A stretch of DNA of 64,000 nucleotides from contig OY970235.1 of assembly GCA_963714145.1 (NCBI GenBank), forward strand, positions 5,394,001 to 5,458,000. The letters run 5' to 3'. Position 1 is the stretch's first letter, and the number at the start of each line of letters is the position of its first letter. This document shows positions 54,380 to 62,793 of this stretch, in pieces. The DNA is from JBBWZH01 sp035544115. Its GTDB lineage: Bacteria; Actinomycetota; Actinomycetes; Mycobacteriales; CADCTP01. The notes below the pieces were generated by a model. The model searched no databases, was not told the origin of the DNA, and worked only from the letters and a program-made list of their open reading frames with translations. A program made the translations under genes and the position numbers.

Positions 54380-55699
54380 TCACCTCCCTCCCGGCTCCAG
54401 GCCGGGCCCGGCGGCCACGCCGACACCGGACCCCGGTACTGGTCCGGAGCCGTCCGCGGTACCGGCCGGGCCGCCGGCGGTGGCGATGACCAGCCCATCG
54501 AGCAGGCCGGCCGCGCAGGCGGCGATATCGCCGGCACCGACCGCGGCGATCTGGTCCAGGTAGCCCCGCAGTGTCCACTCTGGAGCGCCGCCGATCAGCG
54601 CGTACGCGCCGAGCATGGTGGCGTCCTCCAACGAGGACTCCAGGTCGACCTGCACCTGCCCGGCGACCCGGCGGCGCGCGGCGGCCACCTCCGCCTCGGT
54701 CCAGCCGCGGTCGATCTGCTCGCCGAGCAGCCCGACCGCGAGCGACACCACCTCGTCCAGCTGCTCTGGCGCCGTGGTCATGCCGGCCCGCCAGACGCCG
54801 GCGTCCCGGTAGCCGCTGGCGTAGCCCCAGACGTCGTAGGACAGGCCCCGCCGGGACCGGATCTCCTCCACCAGCAGCGCCGCGTTGCCGCCGGCGACCA
54901 GCTCCATCAGCACGTCGTACCCGGCGTGCCGCGGGTCACCCAGCGGGACGGCGGCACCGCCGAGGATCAGCGCGGCCGAGTCGGTGTTCAACTGGTGGTC
55001 GGTCCGGCCCGGAGTGACCACCGGCGGCGCCGGGTCGACCGCCGGCGGCGGGCCCGGCGGCAGGTCGGCCAGCGGCCCGGCCTCGAACAGCCGGTGCACC
55101 TGCTCGGCCGGCACGCCGCCGCTGACCACCACGGCGACCCGGCCGGCGTGCACGTGCTCGGCCTGGTGCGCCAGCAGGTCGGCCGGCTGGAGCGCGGAGA
55201 CCGCCGCGATGCTGCCGCCGACCGGCCGGCCCAGCGGGTGCGCACCGAACGCGGTCCGGAAGAACACGTCGTGCACCACGTCGTCCGGTTCGGACGCGGC
55301 CAGCCGCAGCTCCTCGGCGACCACCCGGGCCTCCGCGGCCACCACGTCGGCCGGGAAGGCCGTGTTGGTCAGGCTCTCGGCCAGCAGCGCCGCCGCCTCG
55401 GCGGCCGCGTCGGTGGGCACCCGGGCGTACAGCATCAGGTACTCGCGGCTGGTCACCGCGTTGGCCTCGCCGCCGAGCGCCTCGATCGCGTCCACCGGAC
55501 GGACGCCGCGGCCGGGCAACTCGGCCTGCATCAGGACGTGCTCCAGCAGGTGCGTGATGCCGAGCGCGGCCCGTTCGTCCCGGGCGCCGGTGCGCAGCCA
55601 GACGGTGACCGCGCTGACCTCGGCGCCCGGCCGGTGCCGCACCAGCACCGGCACCCCGGACCGCAGCGCGGCACCGGATCCCACCGCCGCCGCCGTCAC
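54380..55699 (-). CDS. M16 zinc metallopeptidase (insulinase/PqqF family)
   Basis: 439 residues. Zinc motif H-x-x-E-H in GITHLLEHVLM (His50, Glu53, His54), with the third ligand Glu129/130 in VVAEELRL; second-domain motif RSRRGLSYDVWGYAS. Two homologous halves, the size of a typical single-chain bacterial M16. GTG at 55699 overlaps the upstream NTase stop (GTGA); its own stop sits in the Shine-Dalgarno of tiny peptide 1. M16 enzymes cleave short peptides inside a closed chamber, so it is the obvious candidate processor of the peptides encoded next to it. Confidence 0.92.
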   Translation of the reverse strand: MTAAAVGSGAALRSGVPVLVRHRPGAEVSAVTVWLRTGARDERAALGITHLLEHVLMQAELPGRGVRPVDAIEALGGEANAVTSREYLMLYARVPTDAAAEAAALLAESLTNTAFPADVVAAEARVVAEELRLAASEPDDVVHDVFFRTAFGAHPLGRPVGGSIAAVSALQPADLLAHQAEHVHAGRVAVVVSGGVPAEQVHRLFEAGPLADLPPGPPPAVDPAPPVVTPGRTDHQLNTDSAALILGGAAVPLGDPRHAGYDVLMELVAGGNAALLVEEIRSRRGLSYDVWGYASGYRDAGVWRAGMTTAPEQLDEVVSLAVGLLGEQIDRGWTEAEVAAARRRVAGQVQVDLESSLEDATMLGAYALIGGAPEWTLRGYLDQIAAVGAGDIAACAAGLLDGLVIATAGGPAGTADGSGPVPGSGVGVAAGPGLEPGGR

Positions 55700-56931
55700 C
55701 GCGGGCCGCCGTCCACCGCCGGCCCGTCCAGCCCGGGCTCCGGACCGTCCACAGTAGAGCCGTCCACAGTGGACGGCTGGGAGTCGGCCGGCAGGTCGTC
55801 CAGCAGGTCCTCGGTGAGCACGTCGCCGGGGGCGAGCAGGAACCGGCCGGCGGGGGTGTCAGCCCAGACCGTCCGGCCGTGGCGACCGAGCACGGCCCGG
55901 TCGGTGCCGACCGGGGCGCCGTCCACCGGCAGGCCGAACAGCGACATCCCGGCGCGCAGCGCCCGCGGCGCGGACAGCCGGCCCTGCACGATCGACCAGG
56001 CCCACCGCTCCGGCCGGCGCTGGTCGCCGTACAGCAACCGGCGTTGCAGGTGCCGCAACCCGCCATCGACCGGCTGCCGGAACGTGCCGGCCACGGTGGC
56101 GCCGCGGCGGAGCCGGGCGAGCGCGGCGGCGGCCGGCAGCCAGCGGGGCCGCGGCACCGGTGGCAGCGGCGTGTCGGCGACCCGGGCGGCCAGCTCGGCG
56201 TACTCGGGCCAGAGCCGGTACCGGTCGACGGCGGCCCAGAGCGTGCGCCGGTCCGGGCGCTCCAGCCCGTCCAGCAGCAGCACGGCGTCGACCAGGTCGC
56301 GGGCCCGGTAGGGCTGCTCGAACCGCTCCAGCAGCAGCATGATCAGGTTCTTCAGCTCGGGCCGGCGCCAGCGCGCGGGCAGGTCCAGCAGCGGGGCCAC
56401 CCCGCCGAGGTCACCCAGCGAGAGGTAGTTCGACAGCTCGACGCCGTACGGCTGGGCGTACGGGTCTTCGTGGTGCGGGTGCCGCAGGCTGACCAGCACC
56501 CGCAGCCGGTCACCGTCCCGGCCGAAGGTGGCCTGCCAGACCTCCCAGCCCCAGCCGACCAGCGCCGCGGTGGCGCGCCAGATGTCGGCCTCGTCGGGCA
56601 CCCAGAAGTCAAGATCGTTCATGTACCGCAGCAGGCCGGGCGGGTACCGGTCGGCGACCTCCAGGCCCTTCACGCCGATAACGCCGGGCACCGCCACCAG
56701 CAGCTTCTCCGACAGCTCGCGGTACCAGGCGATCCGGCCGCGCTGCAGCTCCAGGTCGTACCGGATCGCCGGGCTGAGCGACCGGCCGGCCTGCTCCCAG
56801 GCGCTGTAGACGGTGGGCGCGAACGACCACTCGCGCTGCCGCAGCAGCCACGCGGATTCCCACGGCGAGGTCAGCTCCTCGCCGCAGGCCACCCCCAGCA
56901 CCGCTTCCAGCGTCGTTACGCCAAGGTCCAT
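55696..56931 (-). CDS. Nucleotidyltransferase family protein (NTP_transf_5-like)
   Basis: 411 residues. Matches the uncharacterised nucleotidyltransferase family often found in peptide natural-product loci: AVPGVIGVKGLEV, then RYMNDLDFWV with the two metal-binding Asp, then a helical region with LIMLLLERFEQPYRARDLVDAVLLL. C-terminal 30 residues are D/G/P-rich and variable. ATG 56931 with GGAG upstream. Probably adenylylates or otherwise nucleotidylates a peptide or intermediate; target unknown. Confidence 0.82.
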   Translation of the reverse strand: MDLGVTTLEAVLGVACGEELTSPWESAWLLRQREWSFAPTVYSAWEQAGRSLSPAIRYDLELQRGRIAWYRELSEKLLVAVPGVIGVKGLEVADRYPPGLLRYMNDLDFWVPDEADIWRATAALVGWGWEVWQATFGRDGDRLRVLVSLRHPHHEDPYAQPYGVELSNYLSLGDLGGVAPLLDLPARWRRPELKNLIMLLLERFEQPYRARDLVDAVLLLDGLERPDRRTLWAAVDRYRLWPEYAELAARVADTPLPPVPRPRWLPAAAALARLRRGATVAGTFRQPVDGGLRHLQRRLLYGDQRRPERWAWSIVQGRLSAPRALRAGMSLFGLPVDGAPVGTDRAVLGRHGRTVWADTPAGRFLLAPGDVLTEDLLDDLPADSQPSTVDGSTVDGPEPGLDGPAVDGGPR

Positions 56932-56982
56932 GCCGCGTCCACTCCTGGCTGTGTCCGAACTGAGCTACCGGGCCCGAGCGGC

Positions 56983-57018
56983 AGCGGGCGTGCGGCGGTC
57001 GCCCGCCACACGCCCGCT
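56983..57018 (-). terminator. Strong hairpin between the 49-aa peptide gene and the NTase
   Basis: Stem agcgggcgtg / cacgcccgct (10 bp) continued, after one mismatch, by ggcgg / ccgcc with a 4-base loop. No T-tract. Likely a partial terminator or 3'-stabilising element that lets the short upstream gene be expressed at higher level than the enzymes. Confidence 0.7.
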
Positions 57019-57037
57019 CTGCGCTCCGACGCGGGAA

Positions 57038-57187
57038 CTACATGTTCGGGACGCAGTCAGTGCAGGTGGTACGGAACCGGACGATCTGCACGGCCTGCCG
57101 GCGGGTGATCATCCGCTCGACGAAGGTCGGGGTGAGCAGGATGGGCGTCGCCGGCGCCTCGGTCTTGACCTGTGCTTCTACGCGCAT
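57038..57187 (-). CDS. 49-aa candidate precursor peptide with C-x-x-C tail
   Basis: ATG 57187 with GAAAGGTGG upstream; product begins MRVEAQVKTEAPATPILLTP and ends RFRTTCTDCVPNM. A leader-like N-terminal half (V/E/T/P-rich) is followed by a basic stretch (TRRQAVQIVRFR) and a Thr/Cys tail. It is first in the operon, followed by the hairpin and then NTase, M16 and the tiny peptides. The R-R...I-V-R pattern recalls the tiny peptides, but the match is loose. I do not recognise it. Confidence 0.72.
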   Translation of the reverse strand: MRVEAQVKTEAPATPILLTPTFVERMITRRQAVQIVRFRTTCTDCVPNM

Positions 57188-57250
57188 GTGGGCCACCTTT
57201 CTGCAGCTACGGACAGTCTCCGGGCAACGGAGCGTCCGAACGACAGATTG

Positions 57251-57279
57251 ACAGTAGATAGCAGTGATGAGACCAACAA
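57251..57279 (-). promoter_or_regulatory. Candidate promoter of the peptide operon
   Basis: On the minus strand TTGTTG (57279-57274), 17-bp spacer, TACTGT (57256-57251), placing a start about 57 bases before the ATG at 57187. The surrounding 277-bp divergent gap (57188-57464) also must hold the rocD promoter; no other gene is seen in it. Confidence 0.55.
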
Positions 57280-57464
57280 GGGCCGAACGGACACCTTCGT
57301 TACTCCGCCCCCCGATATTCCCCACTGTGGGTGATCAGATTGGGCCGGCAGATCCACTTCGGACACTCCCCGGCGCGCCACTCCCGCCGCATCCGGCCGC
57401 GGCTCCGGACCCGGCGGATATGGTGGCGCGGTCCCCTGCCGCCCACCGTCGTACCGGAGCCGGA

Positions 57465-60400
57465 ATGACCGCGATCACCACGTCGACCGACGAGTCGATC
57501 AAGCTGGCTGAGCAGTACGGCGCGCACAACTACCACCCGCTGCCGGTGGTGGTGACCCAGGCGTCCGGCGCCTGGGTCACCGATGTGGACGGTCGGGAGT
57601 ACCTCGATCTGCTCTCCGCGTACTCGTCGCTGAACTTCGGGCACGGCCACCCGGCACTGCTGGAAGCCGCCCACCGGCAACTCGACCGGCTGACGCTCAC
57701 CAGCCGGGCCGTGCACGCCGACCTGCTCGGCCCGTTCAGCCGCGCGCTCGCCGACCTCGCCGGCATGCAGACCGTGCTGCTGATGAACACCGGCGCCGAG
57801 GCCGTCGAGAGTGGCCTGAAAGTGGCCCGCAAGTGGGGTTACGACGTGAAGGGCGTGCCACCGGAGCAGGCCTCGATCATCGTCTGCGCCGGTGGATTCC
57901 ACGGCCGGACGATCAGCATCGTCAGCTTCTCCACCGATCCGGTCGTCAAGGACGGCTTCGGTCCGTACACGCCGGGGTTCCGGGTCGTCCCGTACGGGGA
58001 CGCCGACGCGGTCGCCGCGGCCATCGACGGGACCACGGTCGCGGTGCTGGTCGAGCCGATCCAGGGCGAAGCCGGCGTGGTCGTGCCGCCGACCGGCTAC
58101 CTGACCGCGCTGCGCAAGCTGTGCACCGACCAGCAGGTGCTGCTGATCGCGGACGAGATCCAGTCCGGGCTCGGCCGCACCGGTGCCACCTTCGCCTGCG
58201 AGCACGAGAACGTCCGGCCGGACGCCTACCTGCTGGGCAAGGCGCTCGGCGGCGGCATCCTGCCGGTCTCGGCGATGGTCGCCGACCGCTCGGTGCTCGG
58301 CGTGCTGCACCCCGGCGAGCACGGCAGCACGTTCGGCGCCAACCCGCTCGCCTGCGCCGTCGGCCTGGCCGTGATCGACCTGCTGAACACCGGCGAGTTC
58401 CAGCGCCGAGCGACCACGCTGGGCGCCCGGATGCACCAGCGGCTGGCCGAGCTACCCAGCGGCAAGGTCGCCGAGGTCCGCGGCCGCGGCCTCTGGGCCG
58501 GCGTCGTCCTGGCCCCCGGCATGCCGCCGGCCCGGGCCATCTGCGAGCGCCTGCTCGACCGCGGCATGATCGTCAAGGACACCCACGAGAACACGCTGCG
58601 GCTGGCCCCACCCCTGGTCATCACCGAAGCCGACCTCGACCACGCCCTTACCACCCTGCACGACGTCCTCGCCGCCAAGCTGAGCCCGGGCGGCCCAGCC
58701 GCCCAGCCGCCGGGTCCGCCGGGTCCGCCGGGTCGCCCGGGAGCCGGGGCGGCGCGGTGCCAGGATGGGCGGGTGGCCGGACGGGTGCGGTTGGGGGTGG
58801 ACGTCGGCGGCACGTTCACCGATCTGGTGGCGCTTGTGGACGGCCGGGTGCTGACGGCGAAGGTGCCGTCCACCCCGGCGGACCAGTCGGTGGGCGTGCT
58901 CGCCGCGGTGGACGCGTCCGGAGTGGACGCCGCCGCGGTCGGGGTGTTCGCGCACGGGATGACGGTGGCCACCAACGCGCTGCTGGAGCGGCGCGGCGGG
59001 CGCACCGCGCTGGTCACCACGGCCGGGTTCCGGGACGTGATCGAGATCGGCCGGCAGAACCGGCCGGCGCTGTACGACCTGGCCGCGGACCGGCCGCCCA
59101 GCCTGGTGCCGCGCGAGCTGCGGTTCACCGTCCAGGAGCGGATGGGGCCGGCCGGGGTGATCGTCCCGCTGGCCGCGGCCGAGACGGCCCGGCTGGTGCG
59201 CGACCTGGCCGCGGCCGGACCGGAGGCCGTCGCGGTCTGCCTGCTCTTCGGCTTCCTGCACCCCGAGCACGAGCGGGCGATCGGCGCGGCGATCCGGGCC
59301 GCGCTGGACGTGCCGGTGTCGCTGTCCTGCGAGCTGCTGCCCGAGTTCCGCGAGTACGAGCGCACCGCGACCGTCGCGGCCGACGCGTACCTGGCGCCGC
59401 GGGTGCGGGAGTACCTGCGCCGGCTGGCCGCCCGGGCCGCCGAGCGGGGGCTGCCCGAGCCGCTGGTGATGCAGTCCACCGGCGGGGTGGCCGGGGTGGC
59501 GGTGGCCGCCGCGCAGCCGGCCCGGGTGGTGCTGTCCGGGCCGGCCGGCGGGGTGATCGGCGCGTCCGCGGTCGCGGCCCGGTCCGGCTACCGCGACCTG
59601 CTCACCTTCGACATGGGCGGCACCAGCACGGACGTCGCCGCGGTGGTCGGCGGTGCGGTGCAGACCACCACCGAGTCGGTGCTGGCCGGGGTCCCGGTGA
59701 AACTGCCCGCGGTGGACGTGCACACGGTCAGCGCCGGCGGCGGCTCGATCGCCTGGGCCGATGCCGGCGGCGCGCTGCGGGTCGGCCCGCACTCGGCCGG
59801 CGCCGAACCCGGGCCGGCCGCGTACGGGCAGGGCGGCACCGAGCCGACCGTGACCGACGCCGACCTGCTGCTCGGGCTGCTGCCGGCCGGGGCCCGCCTC
59901 GGTGGCGCGGTCACGCTGTCGGTCGAGCTGGCCAGGGCGGCGCTGACCCGGCTCGGCGCGCGGCTGGGCCTGACCGCCGAGGAGACGGCGCTCGGTGTGG
60001 TCCGGGTCGCCGACACCGAGATGGTGCGGGCGCTGCGGGTGATCTCGGTGCAGCGCGGCCTGGACCCGCGGGACTTCGCGCTGGTCGCGTTCGGCGGCGC
60101 CGGCGGCATGCACGCCTGCGCGCTGGCCGAGGAGCTGCGCATGTCCACCGTGCTGGTGCCCCGGGCCGGCGGCGTGCTCTCCGCGCTCGGCCTGGCCATC
60201 TCCGAGATCCGGCGCGACTACGCCGCCCCGCTGCTCGGCACCATCGACACGCTCGACCCGGCCGCGCTGGCCGCCGCCTGGGACGCGCTGGCCGACCGGG
60301 CCAACGCCGACCTCGGCCCGGGACCTGCCGCCAGCGAGGGTCCGCGGCTGGAGCGGCTGGCGGATCTGCGCTACCGCGGGCAGTCGTACGAGCTGACCGT

Positions 60401-60770
60401 CGGCGGCGCCGATCCGGCCGGGCTGGCCGAGGCGTTCCAGGCCGCGCACCAGCAGCGGTACGGGCACCGGGCCGAGGGCGAGCCGGTGGAGATCGTCGCG
60501 GTCCGGCTGGTCGGCACGCTGCCCGGTGCCCAGCCCGAGCTCACCGAACCCGACCCGCCCGACCCCGCTCCCGCTCCGGGCCGCCGCGCCGTGCTGCTGG
60601 ACGGCGGCCGGACGGACGTCGCCGGGTACGACCGCGCCGCGCTCGGCCGGGGCAGCCGGCTCGCCGGGCCGGCGATCGTCGAGTTCCCCGAGTCCACCTG
60701 CCTGGTCCGCCCGGGCTGGTCCGGCCGGATCGACGACGCCGGCACGCTGATCCTGCGCCGGGAGGGATAG
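57465..60770 (+). CDS. rocD: Ornithine aminotransferase reading in frame into hydantoinase subunit A
   Basis: 1,101 codons without a stop. Residues 1-407 are a full ornithine-oxo-acid aminotransferase: NYHPLPVVV at the start, LLMNTGAEAVESGLK, VLVEPIQGEAG, IADEIQSGLGRTG, and PLP Lys259 in LLGKALGGGIL. Residues about 408-436 are a Pro/Gly linker that looks like translated intergenic DNA (PPGPPGPPGRPGAGAARCQD). The rest is HyuA (see next entry). Either a real fusion, or rocD has lost its stop or has a one-base error near 58680, where the +1 frame has TGA directly after AAK. RocD converts ornithine and 2-oxoglutarate to glutamate semialdehyde. Confidence 0.85.
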   Translation: MTAITTSTDESIKLAEQYGAHNYHPLPVVVTQASGAWVTDVDGREYLDLLSAYSSLNFGHGHPALLEAAHRQLDRLTLTSRAVHADLLGPFSRALADLAGMQTVLLMNTGAEAVESGLKVARKWGYDVKGVPPEQASIIVCAGGFHGRTISIVSFSTDPVVKDGFGPYTPGFRVVPYGDADAVAAAIDGTTVAVLVEPIQGEAGVVVPPTGYLTALRKLCTDQQVLLIADEIQSGLGRTGATFACEHENVRPDAYLLGKALGGGILPVSAMVADRSVLGVLHPGEHGSTFGANPLACAVGLAVIDLLNTGEFQRRATTLGARMHQRLAELPSGKVAEVRGRGLWAGVVLAPGMPPARAICERLLDRGMIVKDTHENTLRLAPPLVITEADLDHALTTLHDVLAAKLSPGGPAAQPPGPPGPPGRPGAGAARCQDGRVAGRVRLGVDVGGTFTDLVALVDGRVLTAKVPSTPADQSVGVLAAVDASGVDAAAVGVFAHGMTVATNALLERRGGRTALVTTAGFRDVIEIGRQNRPALYDLAADRPPSLVPRELRFTVQERMGPAGVIVPLAAAETARLVRDLAAAGPEAVAVCLLFGFLHPEHERAIGAAIRAALDVPVSLSCELLPEFREYERTATVAADAYLAPRVREYLRRLAARAAERGLPEPLVMQSTGGVAGVAVAAAQPARVVLSGPAGGVIGASAVAARSGYRDLLTFDMGGTSTDVAAVVGGAVQTTTESVLAGVPVKLPAVDVHTVSAGGGSIAWADAGGALRVGPHSAGAEPGPAAYGQGGTEPTVTDADLLLGLLPAGARLGGAVTLSVELARAALTRLGARLGLTAEETALGVVRVADTEMVRALRVISVQRGLDPRDFALVAFGGAGGMHACALAEELRMSTVLVPRAGGVLSALGLAISEIRRDYAAPLLGTIDTLDPAALAAAWDALADRANADLGPGPAASEGPRLERLADLRYRGQSYELTVGGADPAGLAEAFQAAHQQRYGHRAEGEPVEIVAVRLVGTLPGAQPELTEPDPPDPAPAPGRRAVLLDGGRTDVAGYDRAALGRGSRLAGPAIVEFPESTCLVRPGWSGRIDDAGTLILRREG
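58773..60770 (+). CDS. hyuA: Hydantoinase/oxoprolinase subunit A (internal start)
   Basis: 665 residues if begun at GTG 58773. ATP-binding ASKHA fold: LGVDVGGTFTDLVALVDG, TVATNALLERRGGRTALVTT, LSGPAGGVIGA, LTFDMGGTSTDVA, AFGGAGGMHACALAEEL. Cleaves N-methylhydantoin or 5-oxoproline type rings using ATP together with subunit B, which starts at the last base of its stop (TAGTG). A CAGGAT word five bases before the GTG could be a -10 box for a leaderless mRNA. Because the frame is open from rocD, the protein may instead be made only as a fusion. Confidence 0.82.
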   Translation: MAGRVRLGVDVGGTFTDLVALVDGRVLTAKVPSTPADQSVGVLAAVDASGVDAAAVGVFAHGMTVATNALLERRGGRTALVTTAGFRDVIEIGRQNRPALYDLAADRPPSLVPRELRFTVQERMGPAGVIVPLAAAETARLVRDLAAAGPEAVAVCLLFGFLHPEHERAIGAAIRAALDVPVSLSCELLPEFREYERTATVAADAYLAPRVREYLRRLAARAAERGLPEPLVMQSTGGVAGVAVAAAQPARVVLSGPAGGVIGASAVAARSGYRDLLTFDMGGTSTDVAAVVGGAVQTTTESVLAGVPVKLPAVDVHTVSAGGGSIAWADAGGALRVGPHSAGAEPGPAAYGQGGTEPTVTDADLLLGLLPAGARLGGAVTLSVELARAALTRLGARLGLTAEETALGVVRVADTEMVRALRVISVQRGLDPRDFALVAFGGAGGMHACALAEELRMSTVLVPRAGGVLSALGLAISEIRRDYAAPLLGTIDTLDPAALAAAWDALADRANADLGPGPAASEGPRLERLADLRYRGQSYELTVGGADPAGLAEAFQAAHQQRYGHRAEGEPVEIVAVRLVGTLPGAQPELTEPDPPDPAPAPGRRAVLLDGGRTDVAGYDRAALGRGSRLAGPAIVEFPESTCLVRPGWSGRIDDAGTLILRREG

Positions 60771-62350
60771 TGGATCCGGTCACGCTGTCGGTCATGCGGT
60801 CGGCCCTGGAGGGCGTGGCCACCGAGATGGGCACCGTGCTGGTCCGCAGCGCGTACTCGTCCAATATCAAGGAGCGCCGGGACTGCTCGGCGGCGCTGTT
60901 CGACGCGCACGGCCGGCTGGTCGCGCAGGCCGAGCACATCCCCGTCCACCTGGGCGCGATGCCCGAGTCGGTGGCCGCGGTCCGGGCCCGGAACGCCCGT
61001 CCCGGTGACGTGTTCGCGCTGAACGACCCCTACACCGGCGGCACCCACCTGCCGGACATCACGCTGGTCTCCCCGGTCGCGGTCGGTGGCACCCCGGTCG
61101 GCTACGCGGTCACCCGGGCGCACCACTCGGACATCGGCGGGATGGCGCCGGGCTCGATGCCGGCCGACAGCCGGGACCTCTGGCAGGAAGGGCTGGTGAT
61201 CCCGCCGGTGCGGCTGGTCCGGGACGGCCGGCTGGACGACGACCTGCTCGCGCTGATCTGCGCCAACTCGCGCACCCCGAGGCTGCGCCGCGGCGACTTC
61301 CGGGCCCAGATCGCGGCCAACCAGGTGGCCGCCCAGCGGCTGGCCGAGATCGCCGAACTGCGCGGCCTGGACACGCTGCTGGCCGCGTACGACGAGGTCC
61401 TGCGCTACGCCGAGCGGCGCAGCCGGGAGGGCATCGGCAACCTGCCGGACGGCACCTACCGGGCCAGCGGCGAACTCGAGGGCGACGGGGTGACCGACGC
61501 GGACATCCCGATCGAGGTCGCGGTCACCGTGGCCGGCGACGAGATGACGATCGACTTCACCGGCACCGCGGACGCCGTCGACGGAAACGTGAACTGCCCG
61601 CTCGCGGTCACCCGGTCCGCCTGCTACTTCGCGCTGCGGGTGCTGCTACCGGACGACGTGCCGGCGAACGCGGGCACCTACGCACCGCTGACGATCGTGG
61701 CGGCCGAGGGTTCGCTGGTGCACGCCCAGCCGCCGCACGCGGTCGTGGCCGGGAACGTGGAAACCAGCCAGCGGGTGGCCGACACGGTGCTGTCCGCGCT
61801 GGCCGGGGTGGCCGACGTCCCCGCGGCCGGCCAGGGCACCATGAACAACCTGGTGATCGGCGGGGACGGCTGGTCGTACTACGAGACGATCGCCGGCGGG
61901 CAGGGCGGGTCCAGCCGCGGGCCGGGGCCGAGCGGGGTGCACGTCGGCATGACCAACACGCTGAACACCCCGGTCGAGGCGCTCGAACTGGAGTACCCGA
62001 TGCGGGTCGAGCGGTACGAGCTGGCCGACGGCACCGGCGGGGCCGGCGCGCACCGCGGCGGCGACGGGGTGATCCGGTCGATCCGGGTGCTGGCGCCGGC
62101 GACCGTCTCGATGCTCACCGACCGGCGGCGGCACCCGCCGGCCGGTGCCCGTGGCGGCCGACCCGGCACGGTCGGCCGCAACCTGCTCACCGGCGACCCG
62201 TCGAGTCAGGCGGTCGCCGGCGCCCGCGCCGGGGCCTCAGCCCCCGAGCCCGAGGAGCTGCCGGCGAAGACCACCCGCCGGCTGGCTGCCGGCGACGTCG
62301 TGACGATGATCACGCCCGGTGGGGGCGGCTGGGGTGAGCCGGGCGGCTAG
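60770..62350 (+). CDS. hyuB: Hydantoinase/oxoprolinase subunit B
   Basis: 526 residues from GTG 60770, overlapping the hyuA TAG. HyuB motifs: VLVRSAYSSNIKERRDCSAA, DVFALNDPYTGGTHLPDI, AHHSDIGGMAPGSMP, NTLNTPVEALELEYP, and the Gly-rich end TPGGGGWGEPGG. Forms the ATP-dependent hydrolase with HyuA. Its end overlaps by 4 bp the convergent ATPase gene. Confidence 0.93.
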   Translation: MDPVTLSVMRSALEGVATEMGTVLVRSAYSSNIKERRDCSAALFDAHGRLVAQAEHIPVHLGAMPESVAAVRARNARPGDVFALNDPYTGGTHLPDITLVSPVAVGGTPVGYAVTRAHHSDIGGMAPGSMPADSRDLWQEGLVIPPVRLVRDGRLDDDLLALICANSRTPRLRRGDFRAQIAANQVAAQRLAEIAELRGLDTLLAAYDEVLRYAERRSREGIGNLPDGTYRASGELEGDGVTDADIPIEVAVTVAGDEMTIDFTGTADAVDGNVNCPLAVTRSACYFALRVLLPDDVPANAGTYAPLTIVAAEGSLVHAQPPHAVVAGNVETSQRVADTVLSALAGVADVPAAGQGTMNNLVIGGDGWSYYETIAGGQGGSSRGPGPSGVHVGMTNTLNTPVEALELEYPMRVERYELADGTGGAGAHRGGDGVIRSIRVLAPATVSMLTDRRRHPPAGARGGRPGTVGRNLLTGDPSSQAVAGARAGASAPEPEELPAKTTRRLAAGDVVTMITPGGGGWGEPGG

Positions 62351-62793
62351 CACACCCCGGTGAGCGAGCCGCCAGAGCTGAACTGGCCGGCCAGCCCACC
62401 CGGGCCCGGCCGGCGCCCGATCCGGTGGTAATCCAGTTCCGCCCAGACGATCTTGCCGCCGCGCACCCGGGTACTCCCCCACCGGTGCGCCAACTGCGCC
62501 ACGATGCGCAGCCCGCGGCCACATTCGGCGTTCGGGTCGGCGGCCAGCATCATCGGCAGCCGGGACGAGCCGTCCCGTACCTCCAGCCGGAGCATCCCGG
62601 TCCGGCGCCGCAGCTTGAGCCGTACCCGGCCGTGGCCGTGCCGGATCGCGTTGGTCACCATCTCGCTGACGATCAATACCGCGTCATCAACGCAGTCCTG
62701 GCTGCAGTGCCATCGGGCCAGAACCGAAGCCGTAACCGCTCGTGCTTGCCGTACGGCGCTGACGCTGTCACCCAGCGCCATTTCGGCATCCAT
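62347..62793 (-). CDS. RsbW/SpoIIAB-type ATP-binding regulatory protein
   Basis: 148 residues with the HATPase_c_2 fold: N-box VSEMVTNAIRHGHG, G1 LEVRDGSS, G2 CGRGLRIVAQL. Such single-domain proteins are numerous in actinomycetes and act as anti-sigma kinases or partner-switch regulators. No cognate sigma or anti-anti-sigma gene is adjacent. ATG 62793 with GAGGAGG upstream. Confidence 0.88.
   Translation of the reverse strand: MDAEMALGDSVSAVRQARAVTASVLARWHCSQDCVDDAVLIVSEMVTNAIRHGHGRVRLKLRRRTGMLRLEVRDGSSRLPMMLAADPNAECGRGLRIVAQLAHRWGSTRVRGGKIVWAELDYHRIGRRPGPGGLAGQFSSGGSLTGVC

Noticed and set aside
55879..57108. Long plus-strand frame opposite the nucleotidyltransferase
   Set aside because: Antisense shadow; the minus-strand frame has family motifs and start/stop coupling.
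43742..57187. Assigning the locus to daptides, lasso peptides or lanthipeptides
   Set aside because: No oxidative decarboxylase, asparagine-synthetase-like cyclase, transglutaminase-like protease or LanB/LanM gene is present.
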